A stretch of DNA of 64,000 nucleotides from Heracleum sosnowskyi (lineage: Eukaryota; Streptophyta; Magnoliopsida; Apiales; Apiaceae). The stretch lies in the NCBI GenBank assembly GCA_030848705.1, contig CM061240.1, forward strand, positions 125,662,998 to 125,726,997, read 5' to 3'. Numbering within the stretch: the first letter of the stretch is position 1; each line of letters opens with the position of its first letter. The notes below the pieces were generated by a model. That model did not search any database, was not told the DNA's origin, and saw only the letters and a program-made list of their open reading frames with translations. A program made the translations under genes and the position numbers. This document shows, one piece after another, positions 31,545 through 42,759 of the stretch.

Positions 31545-34500
31545 CACCCTTTAGCTACTCGCTCGAGGCGACACCCAGGCAGAGAAATCTCAAACATTAC
31601 AACTTTGATTCCTTTAATGGTTTGGGTGACCCTGAGGAGCATATAAACTATTTTGAACAAATTGCAATGATATATTATTACAATGATCTAACCAAGTGCA
31701 GGTTATTTGCCTCAACCCTCAAGTCCGGAGCCCAAAGATGGTTCAGCCGAATCCCTTCTCGAAGCATCCACAATTGGAAGCAGTTTCGGGAATCCTTCTT
31801 GAGACGCTTCCGAGCCAATAAGACCCACGAAATGCACAAGTGCCACCTAGAGACAGTCCGGCAAGCCCGGGGAGAGGCATTGGCCACTTATATGAAACGC
31901 TTCCAGGAAGCTATCAACAACGTGAGCAACCTGGACAAGCGGGAAGCCCTTACAATCTTCCGAAGAAACCTAGATCCGGACAACAATGAAAGATATGTCC
32001 TCGACCTCATCCATAAAGAACCACAGAGCCTGGCGGCGGCCTACTCTATGGCAGCAAGGTTCATCAAAGAAACAGATGTCCTCCAAGCAATGAGGATGAC
32101 TAGGCAGGGCATTTCTCCAACCCGAACTCAAGATCCACCCAAAAATAACTACAATCATCAAGACAAAAAATTCAAACCAAATAGACAAAGCAATTACATT
32201 CAAAGCTCTCAACTTGGACTACCAGCACCACCCCCGGACAACAGGCAGAAAGATGAGTCCGGACAGCCTAAACCCAGGCGTGAGCCTAGACCCGAACCCT
32301 CTTGGACTCCTCTCAACCGGGCTCGCGCAGACATTCTGAAAGAGGTGCGAGATAAGCCATTCTATTACCCTCCCAAGCCAATGCTCACTGCCCCGGAAAA
32401 CCGATCAGTCCATAAGCATTGCGACTATCATGAAACCCATGGGCATACAACAGAAAATTGCCTCTCTTTGAAATTTTTTGTGGAAGACCAAGTCAAAAAA
32501 GGCAACATGGGGCAGTACATAGCTCGGCGGGTGGCTGACCGAGGAGAAGGATCCGGAAAAGACAAGAATATTGTGAATGTGGTTATGGGCGGATCCAATT
32601 CACCTCCAAGAAGCCCGGACTCAGGAGACGAAGTGATGATGGTACAGGCCTGTCCGGAACAAGTAATAACCTTCAGCAAGGATTACTTTGAAGGAATCAA
32701 CCCCAACCACAACGAAGCCTTGGTCGTGAGCCTTGACATAGCAGAAAATGAGGTTAGGAGAGTCCTAGTTGACAATGGGTCTTCTGTCAATATCCTGTTC
32801 AAACACACAATGGACCGGATGCAGCTGGGCAGCATAAGAATGAACGATTGCAGGGAAGATCCACTCTATGGATTTGGAAACAATTTGGTCCCCATTCAAG
32901 GCACCCTTTATCTCCCAGTCCTGTTCGGGACCTTCCCGAAGCAGGTAACCAACATAGTAAAATTCTATATCATCAACACACCATCATCTTATAATGTCAT
33001 TCTGGGAAGACCAGCCCTTACCAAACTCCAAGCTATAACTTCAACACCCCATCTCAAATTCAAGTTTCCCACTCCCGGCGGCATTGGAGAAGTCCGGGGT
33101 GACTATGAAATGGCCAGCCATTGCTATGGGCAGGCTTTGGTAATGGCAGAAACCGACCCAGAGAATAAAAGGAAAGCAAACTCCTACCACAAAAATCTGA
33201 GCAGGAAGAAGCATAGATACAACAAAAAGACTGAGCCCGGTAAGGATGTCCATAACATTGAAAACCCACCAGCCCAGGTCTTCCTTGACCAGATTGTACA
33301 AGCCCGAGTCCAGCAGTATGTTTCTAAGGCGGAAATGACAAAAGTGGAGGCTGCTGTTGAGCTCGAATCGATCGAACTAATAGAAGGGAACCCGGAAAGA
33401 CAAGTCAAAATTGGAACCGGGTTAGACATGGTGTTCAAGAAGGAGTTAACTGAGTTGCTTCGAGAATATGCCGATGTATTTGCTTGGAGCCCGGATGACA
33501 TGCCTGGGCTCCAGGAGTCTGTTGCTATGCATAGCCTGGATGTTGATCCTAGAAAGAAGCCGGTAAAGCAGAAACGAAGGAACTTTGCCCCGGAGAGACA
33601 GAAAGCGATCGATGAGGAAGTTGAAAAGCTCCTAAAGGCCGATATTATCTGCGAGATAAAGTATCCGGAGTGGCTAGCCAATGTGGTCTTAGTCAAGAAA
33701 CCAAATGGAAAGTGGCGTATGTGTGTGGATTATACTGACTTGAATGCTGCATGTCCCAAAGACCCTTACCCGCTTCCCAGCATTGACCAGCTCATCGATG
33801 CGACAGCCGGGCATGTCATGCTGAGTTTCATGGATGCCTTCTCCGGTTATAATCAAATAAAGATGAACCCAGCTGATATAGCCAAGACAGCATTCATAAC
33901 ACACCGGGCGGTCTACGCCTACAAACTTATGCCTTTTGGATTAAGGAATGCCGGATCCACTTACCAAAGGGCAATGGTAGAAATCTTCAACAGTCAACTG
34001 GGGAGAAATCTGGAATCATATGTCGATGACATGATAGCAAAGTCAGGAACAGTCCAGACACACATTTCTGATCTGAAAGAATGTTTTGAGAACTTAAGGA
34101 AGCAAAAGATGAAACTGAATCCGGACAAATGCACTTTCGGGGTTGGAGCGGGAAAATTCTTAGGTTTCATGATTAGCCAAAGGGGAATCGAAGCCAACCC
34201 AGAAAAAATCAAAGCAATAACTGAGATGCAGGCACCCCGGACCCAGAGAGACATACAAAAGCTTGCAGGATCGTTAGCAGCATTGCGAAGGTTTATTCCT
34301 AAGCTCGCAGATCATTGCTTGCCTTTCTTCAACTTGCTGAAGGGAGCTCAGAAAAAGAAAGAAATTGTCTGGGGCCCGGATTGCCAGCAAGCTTTCGACT
34401 CCCTCAAAGAATACCTAGCTGCACCACCAATCTTAACCAAACCTGAGCCCGGGGAGCCTTTAAGCATTTACTTGTCTGCAGGTACCCTGGCTGTGGGAGC

Positions 34501-36592
34501 AGCACTAATTCGAGATCACGACGGTGAGCAGAAGCCGGTCTATTATGTGAGCCAAGTGCTCAAAGATGCTGAAACCCGTTACCCAAACCTCGAAAAGTTT
34601 GCTTTCGCTCTTATCACGGCATCCCGGAAGCTGAGGCATTATTTCCAAGGGAGGGAAATCAAAGTTATAACTGATCAGCCACTCAGGAAAATTATTCACA
34701 AGCCTGATGTCTCGGGGAGGTTGGTTAACTGGGCTATTGAGCTAAGCCAATTCTCCCTAACTTTTATCCCAAGAACATCTATCAAATCCCAAGCTTTAGC
34801 CGATTTCATTGTGGAATGTTCTTTCCCCGAACCTGTTCACATTTCAATGGAGACAGAACCCGGAGAGGAATCCACACTTGATAATGAAACCTGGATTTTG
34901 CATGTAGACGGCTCATCAACCAATGAGAGATCTGGAGCCGGGCTCATACTCCAGAGTCCGGATGGATTCAAGATAAAGCAAGCGATTGGATTTCAGTTCC
35001 AAGCAACGAACAATCAGGCAGAGTACGAAGCTCTTCTAGCCGGACTCCGTCTAGCCCGAAGTTTAAAGGTGAAAAAGCTAAGGATTTTCAGCGATTCTCA
35101 GATAGTGGTCAAGCAAACGACCGGAGAGTACGTGGCAAAGGACCCAACACTGGGAAGGTATCAAGCCTTGGTTCAAGGTTTCCTGGCTATGATACCCAAA
35201 TTTGAAATTTGTCAAGTAAATCGAGAAGACAACACAGAAGCTGACATCCTATCTAAATTAGTCCAGAACTCGGCTGATTTGGATAGCTCAGTTTACTTTG
35301 AGGAACTAACTAAACCAACAATGGATCAAGAGGAAGTCATGGAAATTGATGATCAACCCAGCTGGATGACGCCCATAATTTTGTACTTGGAGAAGGGAGA
35401 ACTGCCTTCTGAGAAGAGTCAAGCTCAAAGACTCAGGAATAAAGCGGCAAAGTTCTTTTTGGAAGAAGGGATACTCTATCGCCAGACTTACTCGGCACCA
35501 ATTCTAAAATGCGTGGGACCGGTTGAAGCTACCTATTGTCTGCAAGAAGTTCATGAGGGAATTTGTGGAGACCACCTATCTGCAAAGGCCCTGGCTCACA
35601 AGATTATAAGGCAGGGTTATTACTGGCCTACAATTCATAATGATGCTGTGGAGTTTGTGGAGAAGTGCAAGAACTGCCAACTTTTCAGCAATGTCCCACG
35701 ACAGAGCCCGGTCTTACCATCCTCAGTCCTGTCTCCTATCCCGTTTGCAGTTTGGGGTATTGATATCATGGGTCCATTTCCCCGGGCTAAAGGCGACCTG
35801 AGATATTTGCTTGTGGCAATTGATTACATGACCAAGTGGGCGGAAGCTAAGGCAATGAGAACAATCAACCAACAGGATTGCATTCGGTTTATGGACAACA
35901 TACTGATGAGGTTCGGGCTACCAATGGTTCTAGTTTCTGATAACGGGCCACAATTTGTGGGGTCCGATTTCGAAGGCTACCTGAAAGAAAGAGGAATTAA
36001 GCACAAAAAGTCATCTGTTGCATACCCAAGAGGAAACGGCCAAGTTGAAGTTACAAACCGGATTTTGCTTAGAGGAATTGAGAAGAGGTTACAGGAAAGC
36101 AAGAATAAGTGGCCCGAGGAGCTGCCAAACGTGTTATGGGCATACAGGACTAGTCCCCGGACTAGCACTGGTGAAACCCCATTCAAACTTGCCTACGGCA
36201 CTGAAGCTTTACTACCAATTGAAGTGGGAAACCCTTCCCACCGGGCCATAAATTTTGAAGAAATAGCTAATGAAGAAGGGTTGCAGACTAACTTAATTTT
36301 GATTGACGAAGTCCGCGATCAAGCTATTGAGAGGATGGAAAAATACAAGGAAAAAACTAGAGAGTACTTTGGGAAGAAGGCCCGGGTTAAGAACTTTCAA
36401 GTTGGAGACCTGGTCCTTCGTGATACGGAGGCGTCTGATCCTACCAATACCGGAAAACTCATGCCAAAGTGGGAAGGACCCTACAAGATAATGGAAGTAA
36501 TCCGGCCGGGAACATACAAGTTGGTTCATATGGATGGTTCTGAGGTCCCCAATACTTGGCATGGCCTTAGACTCCGAAAATTCTACCAGTAA
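31541..36592 (+). CDS. Gag-pol polyprotein, gypsy element 1
   Basis: Uninterrupted 1683-codon frame. In order: retrotransposon gag domain (about 35-190, with AQRWFSRIPSRSI); CCHH-like motif CDYHETHGHTTENC (about 290-310); aspartic protease VDNGSS (Asp about 411); reverse transcriptase with YVDDM (about 827); classical RNase H (about 960-1090); second archaeal-type RNase H beginning LHVDGSS (about 1121), typical of Tat elements; integrase with HHCC zinc finger (about 1336-1383) and core D-D-35-E (GIDIMGPF, SDNGPQF, GQVEVTNR). Post-integrase residues run to WHGLRLRKFYQ. All catalytic residues I can check are present. There is no true ATG at 31541: the frame begins upstream and needs the gag frame joined to it. 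Confidence 0.9.
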   Translation: MTPFSYSLEATPRQRNLKHYNFDSFNGLGDPEEHINYFEQIAMIYYYNDLTKCRLFASTLKSGAQRWFSRIPSRSIHNWKQFRESFLRRFRANKTHEMHKCHLETVRQARGEALATYMKRFQEAINNVSNLDKREALTIFRRNLDPDNNERYVLDLIHKEPQSLAAAYSMAARFIKETDVLQAMRMTRQGISPTRTQDPPKNNYNHQDKKFKPNRQSNYIQSSQLGLPAPPPDNRQKDESGQPKPRREPRPEPSWTPLNRARADILKEVRDKPFYYPPKPMLTAPENRSVHKHCDYHETHGHTTENCLSLKFFVEDQVKKGNMGQYIARRVADRGEGSGKDKNIVNVVMGGSNSPPRSPDSGDEVMMVQACPEQVITFSKDYFEGINPNHNEALVVSLDIAENEVRRVLVDNGSSVNILFKHTMDRMQLGSIRMNDCREDPLYGFGNNLVPIQGTLYLPVLFGTFPKQVTNIVKFYIINTPSSYNVILGRPALTKLQAITSTPHLKFKFPTPGGIGEVRGDYEMASHCYGQALVMAETDPENKRKANSYHKNLSRKKHRYNKKTEPGKDVHNIENPPAQVFLDQIVQARVQQYVSKAEMTKVEAAVELESIELIEGNPERQVKIGTGLDMVFKKELTELLREYADVFAWSPDDMPGLQESVAMHSLDVDPRKKPVKQKRRNFAPERQKAIDEEVEKLLKADIICEIKYPEWLANVVLVKKPNGKWRMCVDYTDLNAACPKDPYPLPSIDQLIDATAGHVMLSFMDAFSGYNQIKMNPADIAKTAFITHRAVYAYKLMPFGLRNAGSTYQRAMVEIFNSQLGRNLESYVDDMIAKSGTVQTHISDLKECFENLRKQKMKLNPDKCTFGVGAGKFLGFMISQRGIEANPEKIKAITEMQAPRTQRDIQKLAGSLAALRRFIPKLADHCLPFFNLLKGAQKKKEIVWGPDCQQAFDSLKEYLAAPPILTKPEPGEPLSIYLSAGTLAVGAALIRDHDGEQKPVYYVSQVLKDAETRYPNLEKFAFALITASRKLRHYFQGREIKVITDQPLRKIIHKPDVSGRLVNWAIELSQFSLTFIPRTSIKSQALADFIVECSFPEPVHISMETEPGEESTLDNETWILHVDGSSTNERSGAGLILQSPDGFKIKQAIGFQFQATNNQAEYEALLAGLRLARSLKVKKLRIFSDSQIVVKQTTGEYVAKDPTLGRYQALVQGFLAMIPKFEICQVNREDNTEADILSKLVQNSADLDSSVYFEELTKPTMDQEEVMEIDDQPSWMTPIILYLEKGELPSEKSQAQRLRNKAAKFFLEEGILYRQTYSAPILKCVGPVEATYCLQEVHEGICGDHLSAKALAHKIIRQGYYWPTIHNDAVEFVEKCKNCQLFSNVPRQSPVLPSSVLSPIPFAVWGIDIMGPFPRAKGDLRYLLVAIDYMTKWAEAKAMRTINQQDCIRFMDNILMRFGLPMVLVSDNGPQFVGSDFEGYLKERGIKHKKSSVAYPRGNGQVEVTNRILLRGIEKRLQESKNKWPEELPNVLWAYRTSPRTSTGETPFKLAYGTEALLPIEVGNPSHRAINFEEIANEEGLQTNLILIDEVRDQAIERMEKYKEKTREYFGKKARVKNFQVGDLVLRDTEASDPTNTGKLMPKWEGPYKIMEVIRPGTYKLVHMDGSEVPNTWHGLRLRKFYQ

Positions 36593-36759
36593 GAAGATTG
36601 CAGTAACCGGGTAAAGAATAAGGAGCTCCCGAAAGCCCAGATTAGAATAAGAGCTTTGTATTCCTGATTTTTCTATAAATAAAACCGGTCTCGTTGTCTT
36701 GTTTTCTTTTCATATTATCACGTATATTTAAACTTCCAGTAAATTTCAATTTTTTGTAA

Positions 36760-37490
36760 TAACCCGGGCTCAGAGCTATAGGCATAACATGTAGCCCGGG
36801 TCCCCAGCAATATGCAAAACTAGTGACCCTGGCTCGGAGCCATAGGCAATTATTGTAGCCAGGGTCCCCAGCAATGCGCAACAACGGAGTCCGGCTTAGA
36901 ACCTAGCCATGAGACCGGACTCATGAGCAATATGCACCAGACAAAAATCTTAGATTTTATTCTAAGTACAAAAGAAAAGAGTCCGGCTCAGAAACAAGCT
37001 ATGAGACCGGACTCACGAGCAATAAGCAAAAAATCATGTTATGCACTAAAATCTTAGATTTTATTCTAAGTACAAAAAGAGTCCGGCTCAGAATCAAGCT
37101 ATGAGATTGGACTCACGAGCAATATGCACTAAAATCTTAGATTTTATTCTAAGTACAAAAGAAAAGAGTCCGGCTCAGAAACAAGCTATGAGACCGGACT
37201 CACGAGCAATAAGCAAAAAATCATGTTATGCACTAAAATCTTAGATTTTATTCTAAGTACAAAAGAAAGGAGTCCGGTTCAGAACCAAGCTATGAAACCG
37301 GACTCACGAGCAATATGCAATAAAACCCTTTACTTAGATTTTGCTCTAAGTTCAAGTAAAAAGAGTCCGGCTCAGAATCAAGCTATGAGATTGGACTCAC
37401 GAGCAATATGCACTAAAATCTTAGATTTTATTCTAAGTACAAAAGAAAAGAGTCCGGTTCAGAACCAATCTATGAGACTGGAGCAACAAC
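36760..37490 (+). repeat. Degenerate tandem repeats after pol
   Basis: About eight units of variable length (about 70-120 bp) built on GAGTCCGGCTCAGAA..CAAG, CTATGAGACCGGACTCACGAGC and AATCTTAGATTTTATTCTAA. GAGTCCGG and CCGGACTC within each unit are inverted, so each unit could fold. Spacer lengths vary. Confidence 0.8.
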
Positions 37491-37662
37491 AAAGCAGGAT
37501 CACAAGACGATTATATTAAAGACATCAAAAACAAATCACAGGGACCCGGGTTGTCCGTACAACCCGGAAACATCCCTAAAAGTTTGGAGCAGTAAACAGC
37601 AAAAGTCAGTCTACGGTTACATCAAGCAAGTTCAAACGTTCAAAAGAAAATACATTAAACAA

Positions 37663-39811
37663 TTATGGGTCACCATTGCTGTCCGGATTGGTGGGATGGG
37701 GAATAAAGCTCGGATTGGGGCCATCATAAGGCTGAGGCTCTCCTTTCCCTTGCTCGATTGAGAGCTTGGCAGCCAGGAACTCACCAACAAAAGAATCCCA
37801 ATCAGCATTAGGATTGGTTTTGACATGTCGTTCAGCAACAAGCCAAGCTCGGAGAATCTCGGGAGCAGCAGCATCCGCAACATCCTGGTCATAATCTGGA
37901 CCTCCTTTGAAATCGGATATAACAGCTTCACGAGATTTGTCATTTTCCAGAAGGAGTTGTTTGTTAGCCTCATCCAGGTCATGGGCTTTCTTCTCGAGCA
38001 CGGAAATTTCAGCTTGAAGCCCGGATAAGTTGGAACTGAACACAACCTCTTTCTCAATATCCTTGGCTTTAAAAGACACAACTTCAAGCTCCAAATCTCG
38101 AAGCCGGGCATCCTTCTGATTGCCGAGCTCTACTGCAGACTTCCGTTCGGAAACAATAATGCTTGCAAGCGCACTGATCAAGCTACCAGTCTACAAAACA
38201 CAAATCAAAACCAACCAATGAAAAGACAGAATCACAAAGAATACAGATAATTTTCAACAAGCAAAAACTTACATGCGCCCAGTGGCCAACGAGGCGTTTC
38301 AGGCAAGCATTGCTACCAGCACCTTCCATCTCTTCGAAATCCGAGTCAGTAGGAATATCAGCGCACATACCAGCAAGTTGCTCCAGAGTCAAATTCCCGA
38401 TTCGGATAGGCTCTTTATCCGGACCTTTCCCTTCATCATCAGCATTAATTTTTTCAACAGCGACCTTCGCCTTTGCAGGCGGTTTCTTCCCCACGTGAAT
38501 TTTCCTTTTCTTCAAAGAGCGCGGTTCCAGGTCTTCTACAACCTCTACATCAGCAACATCTATGACAGGTTCGGGTTGATGGGTATCCGGGGCAACAGAC
38601 TCGGCACCACCCTCTTTGAGCGCACTTGACCCGGATCCCCCAACGTCTCCCGGACTCTTCGTGCTGTGGACACCACCGAGCTTCTTGAAAGAGGCAGCAA
38701 GAGCATTAGAAGACATGATTGCGTATAATTCGGGCTTGAAATAAGGCAAACCTGCAGAAAGAAGAACCACATCAGCAAAACAAAAAAAATTAGCCCGGGT
38801 TACAAAAAGAAGAAAAACAATACAACTTACATCCAAGCTCAAACAACAAATCATGTTTCATAAAGCTATCCCGGGTCATTTGGAAACCAAGGCATTCACA
38901 GAATCGGTGAATTTGAACCAATGCTTCACCCTCGAGTGTGAACACATCAAAAACTTCAGCCTCCACATTAGAAACAATATGGGGCATGAACTCCAAATCC
39001 AGGCCTTTCAAGAAAATAACTTCACCATTCCAGAACTTTAAAGTCGATTGCTGAATAACCGGTTTGGCAGTACCCGAGGGGTAACCGCATTCTTCCGCGC
39101 GAAACCGGATCTCATATAAAGGCTCTTATTGCAAGAAGCCAAGAACCAAGTTATCCACTTCACACCATTGGGAGTAATTTGCATTATGGAAATTTTATAA
39201 ACATATTTACAAAGGTGTTTTACAAATTGATGACACCTAGGATTCCAACCGGACCTCAGAGTCTCCAGCCATACTCCAACATAACCGTCTTTTGGCCGGT
39301 GGTAAATCCTCTCCCCGGACTGAGGCCATCTCCAGCTTATCTCAGGTCCAAGGTGAAACGCAGCCCGGACCAACTTGTCCATCTGAATATCTGGAAGACT
39401 TGAGAACTTTTCCTTCAAAGGATACGGGGCATCGCTAATACCCATCTGGGAAAAAGTGAAATCGAATTCGGATTCATCATATGGTCCGGGATGGCCAAAC
39501 TCCTGATGATTCCTATAACATGAACTAAGATCCCTATAATAAAATGATTGCTCTATATCCGGATCCTTCTTCACAAAGAAGTAGCTCGTGTCCGACCAAA
39601 ATCCGTCCGGAGTACTAAGCACACCACCCCGAGGAGGTTCATGGACAAAAAGTTGGGTTACTAGAGGTCCGGACTGTTTCTTCTTCTTAGCCATTCTACA
39701 CCAATATAAGTCTATTACTTCTTGATTGTTAGAAGGTGACGGCTCACTACAATTAGAAGGGTCGGAAAGGGGAATAAGAACGCGACGGGCTCGAGACTTA
39801 GTCCGAAACAT
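37663..39811 (-). CDS. Antisense spliced gene of the Tat retrotransposon (aORF)
   Basis: Minus-strand coding region between pol and the 3' LTR. The first part, 39811 to about 39120, encodes a domain like the plant 'putative gypsy-type transposon' family (PF04195 as I recall it): ISWRWPQSGERIYHRP and GVWLETLRSGWNPRCHQF. It shifts frame near 39120 and continues through FWNGEVIFLKGLDLEF to 38831. Intron 38753-38830 (GTAAGT...CTGCAG), exon 38752-38273, intron 38191-38272 (GTAAGT...TTGTAG) and exon 38190-37663 follow. The second exon is acidic with a basic KKRKIHVGKKPPAKAK patch (possible nuclear signal). The last exon is a long coiled coil (SERKSAVELG to ENDKSREAV). Antisense ORFs of this kind are known in Retand-like elements; their function is unknown. 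The frameshift suggests this copy may not be fully functional. Confidence 0.72.
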
Positions 39812-40625
39812 AAACCTAGAAAGATCAATTTGAAGTAAGTTTTATTATCTCAGTACGGATTGCGTATTTTCATTAAGACACATTTTACCTAGCAGTAATC
39901 CAGTCCCTATATTCTAAAATAACCGGATCAAAAATCAGCCAAATAGTAAACCAGTTAAAGTTATTCGGATTAAATCAAGTCCGGATTAGACACAGAGCCT
40001 CAGAAACATGAACTGTCAGAAACACTTCAGCCCAAAAACATATCTTAAACACAAGATCAAACTATACACATATACAGTTATCCTTATCCCCAAACCAAGA
40101 ACACAAAACGGCACAAAGAAACCCAGAAATTTAAGAACGACCAAATCGAAATACATATACGACATGCAACCAAAATCAAGACCAGCAATACACACATAAG
40201 CCAGTATACAAACACTAAAGCGACTACATCACAGAAAACCAAAACCTTTTCCAAAACCCTCAAAACTCCAAGATGAACAGTTTCGGTGAAATCGCAATTA
40301 CGGATAAAATAACAACATATAACAGCAAATAGGCGGTAAAAGATGGAGTCGAAAGGCTTACAGGAAGGCAAGAGAGTAGGAAAGCTTCACAAGAGAAACG
40401 CAGCGGTCGCCGGAAAACGAAGTTGCTGGAAGAGAAATTCGGTTGAAAAAGTGAAAAGTACAATTGGAAATGAAAGGGGGGTTTTATAAATGGGTAAAAA
40501 TAACCCCCTAGACGACAGGTGGCAATATCATATTGGTTGGCAAGAAAGCAAATTACAGAAAAGAAAATAAAATAGGACAACAGCGAAAAGACAGGAGTCA
40601 TAATTGCGACAGTAAGATACATCTG
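39812..40625. other. Promoter-side spacer of the antisense gene
   Basis: Non-coding on the element's sense strand. It should hold the promoter and 5' leader of the antisense gene. A 128-codon minus frame (40260-40646) is hydrophobic and low-complexity, and I do not support it as a gene. Confidence 0.45.
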
Positions 40626-40629
40626 TTCC

Positions 40630-40790
40630 CGAGGTAAAAAGGGCAATACCTTTTCAAAGGAAAAGGGGGGATAAAACTAAATTCGATTCGCATTCCAAAG
40701 CTGCCAAGGGCAGTACCTTTTCAAAGGAAAAGGGGGGAAAAAACTAAATTCGATTCGCATTCCAAAGCTGCCAAAATTTCATAAAGTCCG
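40630..40790 (+). repeat. Short direct duplication before the 123-bp array
   Basis: AGGGCAATACCTTTTCAAAG...AAGCTGCCAA is present twice, about 80 bp apart. Confidence 0.7.
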
Positions 40791-40799
40791 GATTTGTTC

Positions 40800-41640
40800 A
40801 CTTCATTGCCATCCTTCATAACAATCCGGGTTGGGGGGCAACAATCAGGCCAGGAATTTTTTCTAAGTTACTCAAAGCGTCACGACTTTGGACTTGAGAA
40901 ACAACCCTGACCTACTCTCAACACCGGATTGCCATCCTTCATAACAATCCGGGTTGGGGGGCAACAATCAGGCCAGGAATTTTTTCTAAGTTACTCAAAG
41001 CGTCACGGCTTTGGACTTGAGAAACAACCCTGACCTACTCTCAACACCTGATTGCCATCCTTCATAACAATCCGGGTTGGGGGGCAACAATCAGGCCAGG
41101 AATTTTTTTTTTTTTTTCTAAGTTACTCAAAGCGTCTCAGCTTTGGACTTGAGGAACAACCATGACTTACTCTCAACACCGGATTGCCATCCTTCATAAC
41201 AATCCGGGTTGGGGGGCAACAATCAGGCCAGGAATTTTTTCTAAGTTACTCAAAGCGTCACGGCTTTGGACTTGAGAAACAACCCTGACCTACTCTCAAC
41301 ACCGGATTGCCATCCTTCATAACAATCCGGGTTGGGGGGCAACAATCAGGCCAGGAATTTTTTCTAAGTTACTCAAAGCGTCACGGCTTTGGACTTGAGA
41401 AACAACCCTGACCTACTCTCAACACCGGATTGCCATCCTTCATAACAATCCGGGTTGGGGGGCAACAATCAGGCCAGGAATTTTTTCCAAGTTACTCAAA
41501 GCGTCTCAGCTTTGGACTTGAGAAACAACCCTGACTTACTCTCAACACCGGATTGCCAACCTTCATAACAATCCGGGTTTGGGGGCAACAATCAGGCCAG
41601 GAATTTTTTCCAAGTCACCTACTCAAGAATTTCTACTCCC
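40800..41640 (+). repeat. 123-bp tandem repeat, seven copies, each with a purine tract
   Basis: TTGCCATCCTTCATAACAAT recurs with G of TTGCC at 40808, 40931, 41054, 41186, 41309, 41432 and 41555. Spacing is exactly 123 bp except one unit of 132 bp, enlarged by a T run. Each unit has CCGGGTTGGGGGGCAACAAT, which resembles the true polypurine tract GGGAGTGGGGGGCAAA at 41661-41677. Confidence 0.9.
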
Positions 41641-41660
41641 CCATCCAGAAAATCTGAATA

Positions 41661-41677
41661 AGGGAGTGGGGGGCAAA
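41661..41677 (+). other. Polypurine tract of gypsy element 1
   Basis: AGGGAGTGGGGGGCAAA directly before the 3' LTR; the probable plus-strand primer. Confidence 0.8.
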
Positions 41678-42386
41678 TGATAGGTTATGTATAGCCCGGG
41701 CTTATTTCTGAGCCAGGAGTCACCGGGAACCCGGATTACCACCCCAGTCGTGGTTCACCTCTTAGTCCAGACTCGGCGTGGAGTCCTGACCTACGTACCA
41801 GTCCGGACTCATTGACTCAAGCTTCAAGTAATTCTCCTGGCGGCCAAGGCAATATCTTGTGGGAGACGAACTATGCTTCATTACGTGACATGCCTAGGTC
41901 ATCATTGATGGCCACGCTTAATAGTGACACATAAGGATACCTAATGATTGGGACAGTCATTTCCCATTTAAGCCACACGCCAGCAGGAGCCTGGCACACA
42001 ATACCACAATCCTTCGCCGGGACACGTGCAATCCATCAACATCACCCAGGTGTCCTACCTACCTAGGATTCAACGCTCATGATTGCAGGTACAACCCCAA
42101 AACCCTAATCCTTGGCCTATAAATAGACCAAGGAGGAAAGGTTTGGGGTTACATTCTCTTTGACACACCTAGCCTACATATACACACACTATACCTACAC
42201 CCTCCATATTGAGATTTCTCCATAGTCCTGTCTCCCTTTCCAAAGCCAATACTTATTCTCACGCCGGAGGCGCCGCCAGGGTCCCAACCCCCCTCCGGTG
42301 TTGTTTTGCAGAGTCCCAACCGCAGCGACACCGCTTCCAGGCGTGGGATCGGCCGGGAAGGACTAGATCGGGATTTGGAGTTATCA
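41678..42386 (+). repeat. 3' LTR of gypsy element 1
   Basis: 709 bp, by eye identical to 29719-30427. It is followed by the GTAAA target duplication. Confidence 0.92.
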
Positions 42387-42445
42387 GTAAATATATGGTA
42401 AAGACCGCCTGCATGTATATAGCTGTTATTTCAAATATTTTGCAG

Positions 42446-42759
42446 CTGCACACAAGGAGCAATTTGAGAACCGGTGGTATTTCTTTACCAAACGGAAGCG
42501 AAAGTCTGGATACGGAAATCGCCAAAATCGTGCTGCTGGTAATGGATACTGGAATCCATTACCTGTTGTTCGGAATATTTTCCGAGCAGGTGAAAATAAT
42601 GAGGGAATTAAAATTGGTAGAAAAATTAAGCTAGCTTACTATAAGAGGGATAGCATGCATCAGGAGGGTTTACGCACTGATTGGGAAATTGATGAGTACA
42701 GATTGGATGGTGAAGATCTTCCACATGACTACAGCAGCGCTGGAACCATTCGTTTCTAA
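42446..42759 (+). pseudogene. Orphan NAC exon 2, divergent
   Basis: Preceded by a good acceptor (ATATTTTGCAG) and open for 103 codons to a stop at 42757. It encodes the NAC middle (RWYFFTKRKRK, then NRAAGNGYWN, GIKIGRKIKLAYYKRD and DWEIDEYRLDGEDLPHDY) and ends SSAGTIRF. There is no exon 1 or exon 3 nearby, and the 5' side is now a gypsy LTR. It differs clearly from 4004-4305, so it derives from another NAC paralogue, closer to the 17265/48886 pseudogenes (shared LDGEDLPHDY). Unit 1 lacks it. Confidence 0.8.

Larger units (their letters stand above)
29719..42386 (+). mobile_element. Full-length Tat-type Ty3/gypsy retrotransposon (element 1)
   Basis: Two 709-bp LTRs (29719-30427 and 41678-42386) look identical on visual comparison. 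TSD is GTAAA (29714-29718 and 42387-42391). The primer site matches tRNA-Asn, and the polypurine tract AGGGAGTGGGGGGCAAA is at 41661-41677. Gag-pol includes a second, archaeal-type RNase H, typical of the Tat/Ogre/Retand lineage. An antisense spliced gene and two tandem-repeat blocks lie between pol and the 3' LTR. Unit 1 has the uninterrupted target (about 6830-6842). The apparent LTR identity means a very recent insertion. Confidence 0.93.

Noticed and set aside
37632..38111. Alternative minus frame of 159 codons in gypsy element 1
   Set aside because: It overlaps the coiled-coil exon of the antisense gene in another frame. The coiled-coil frame fits the splice sites and composition better.
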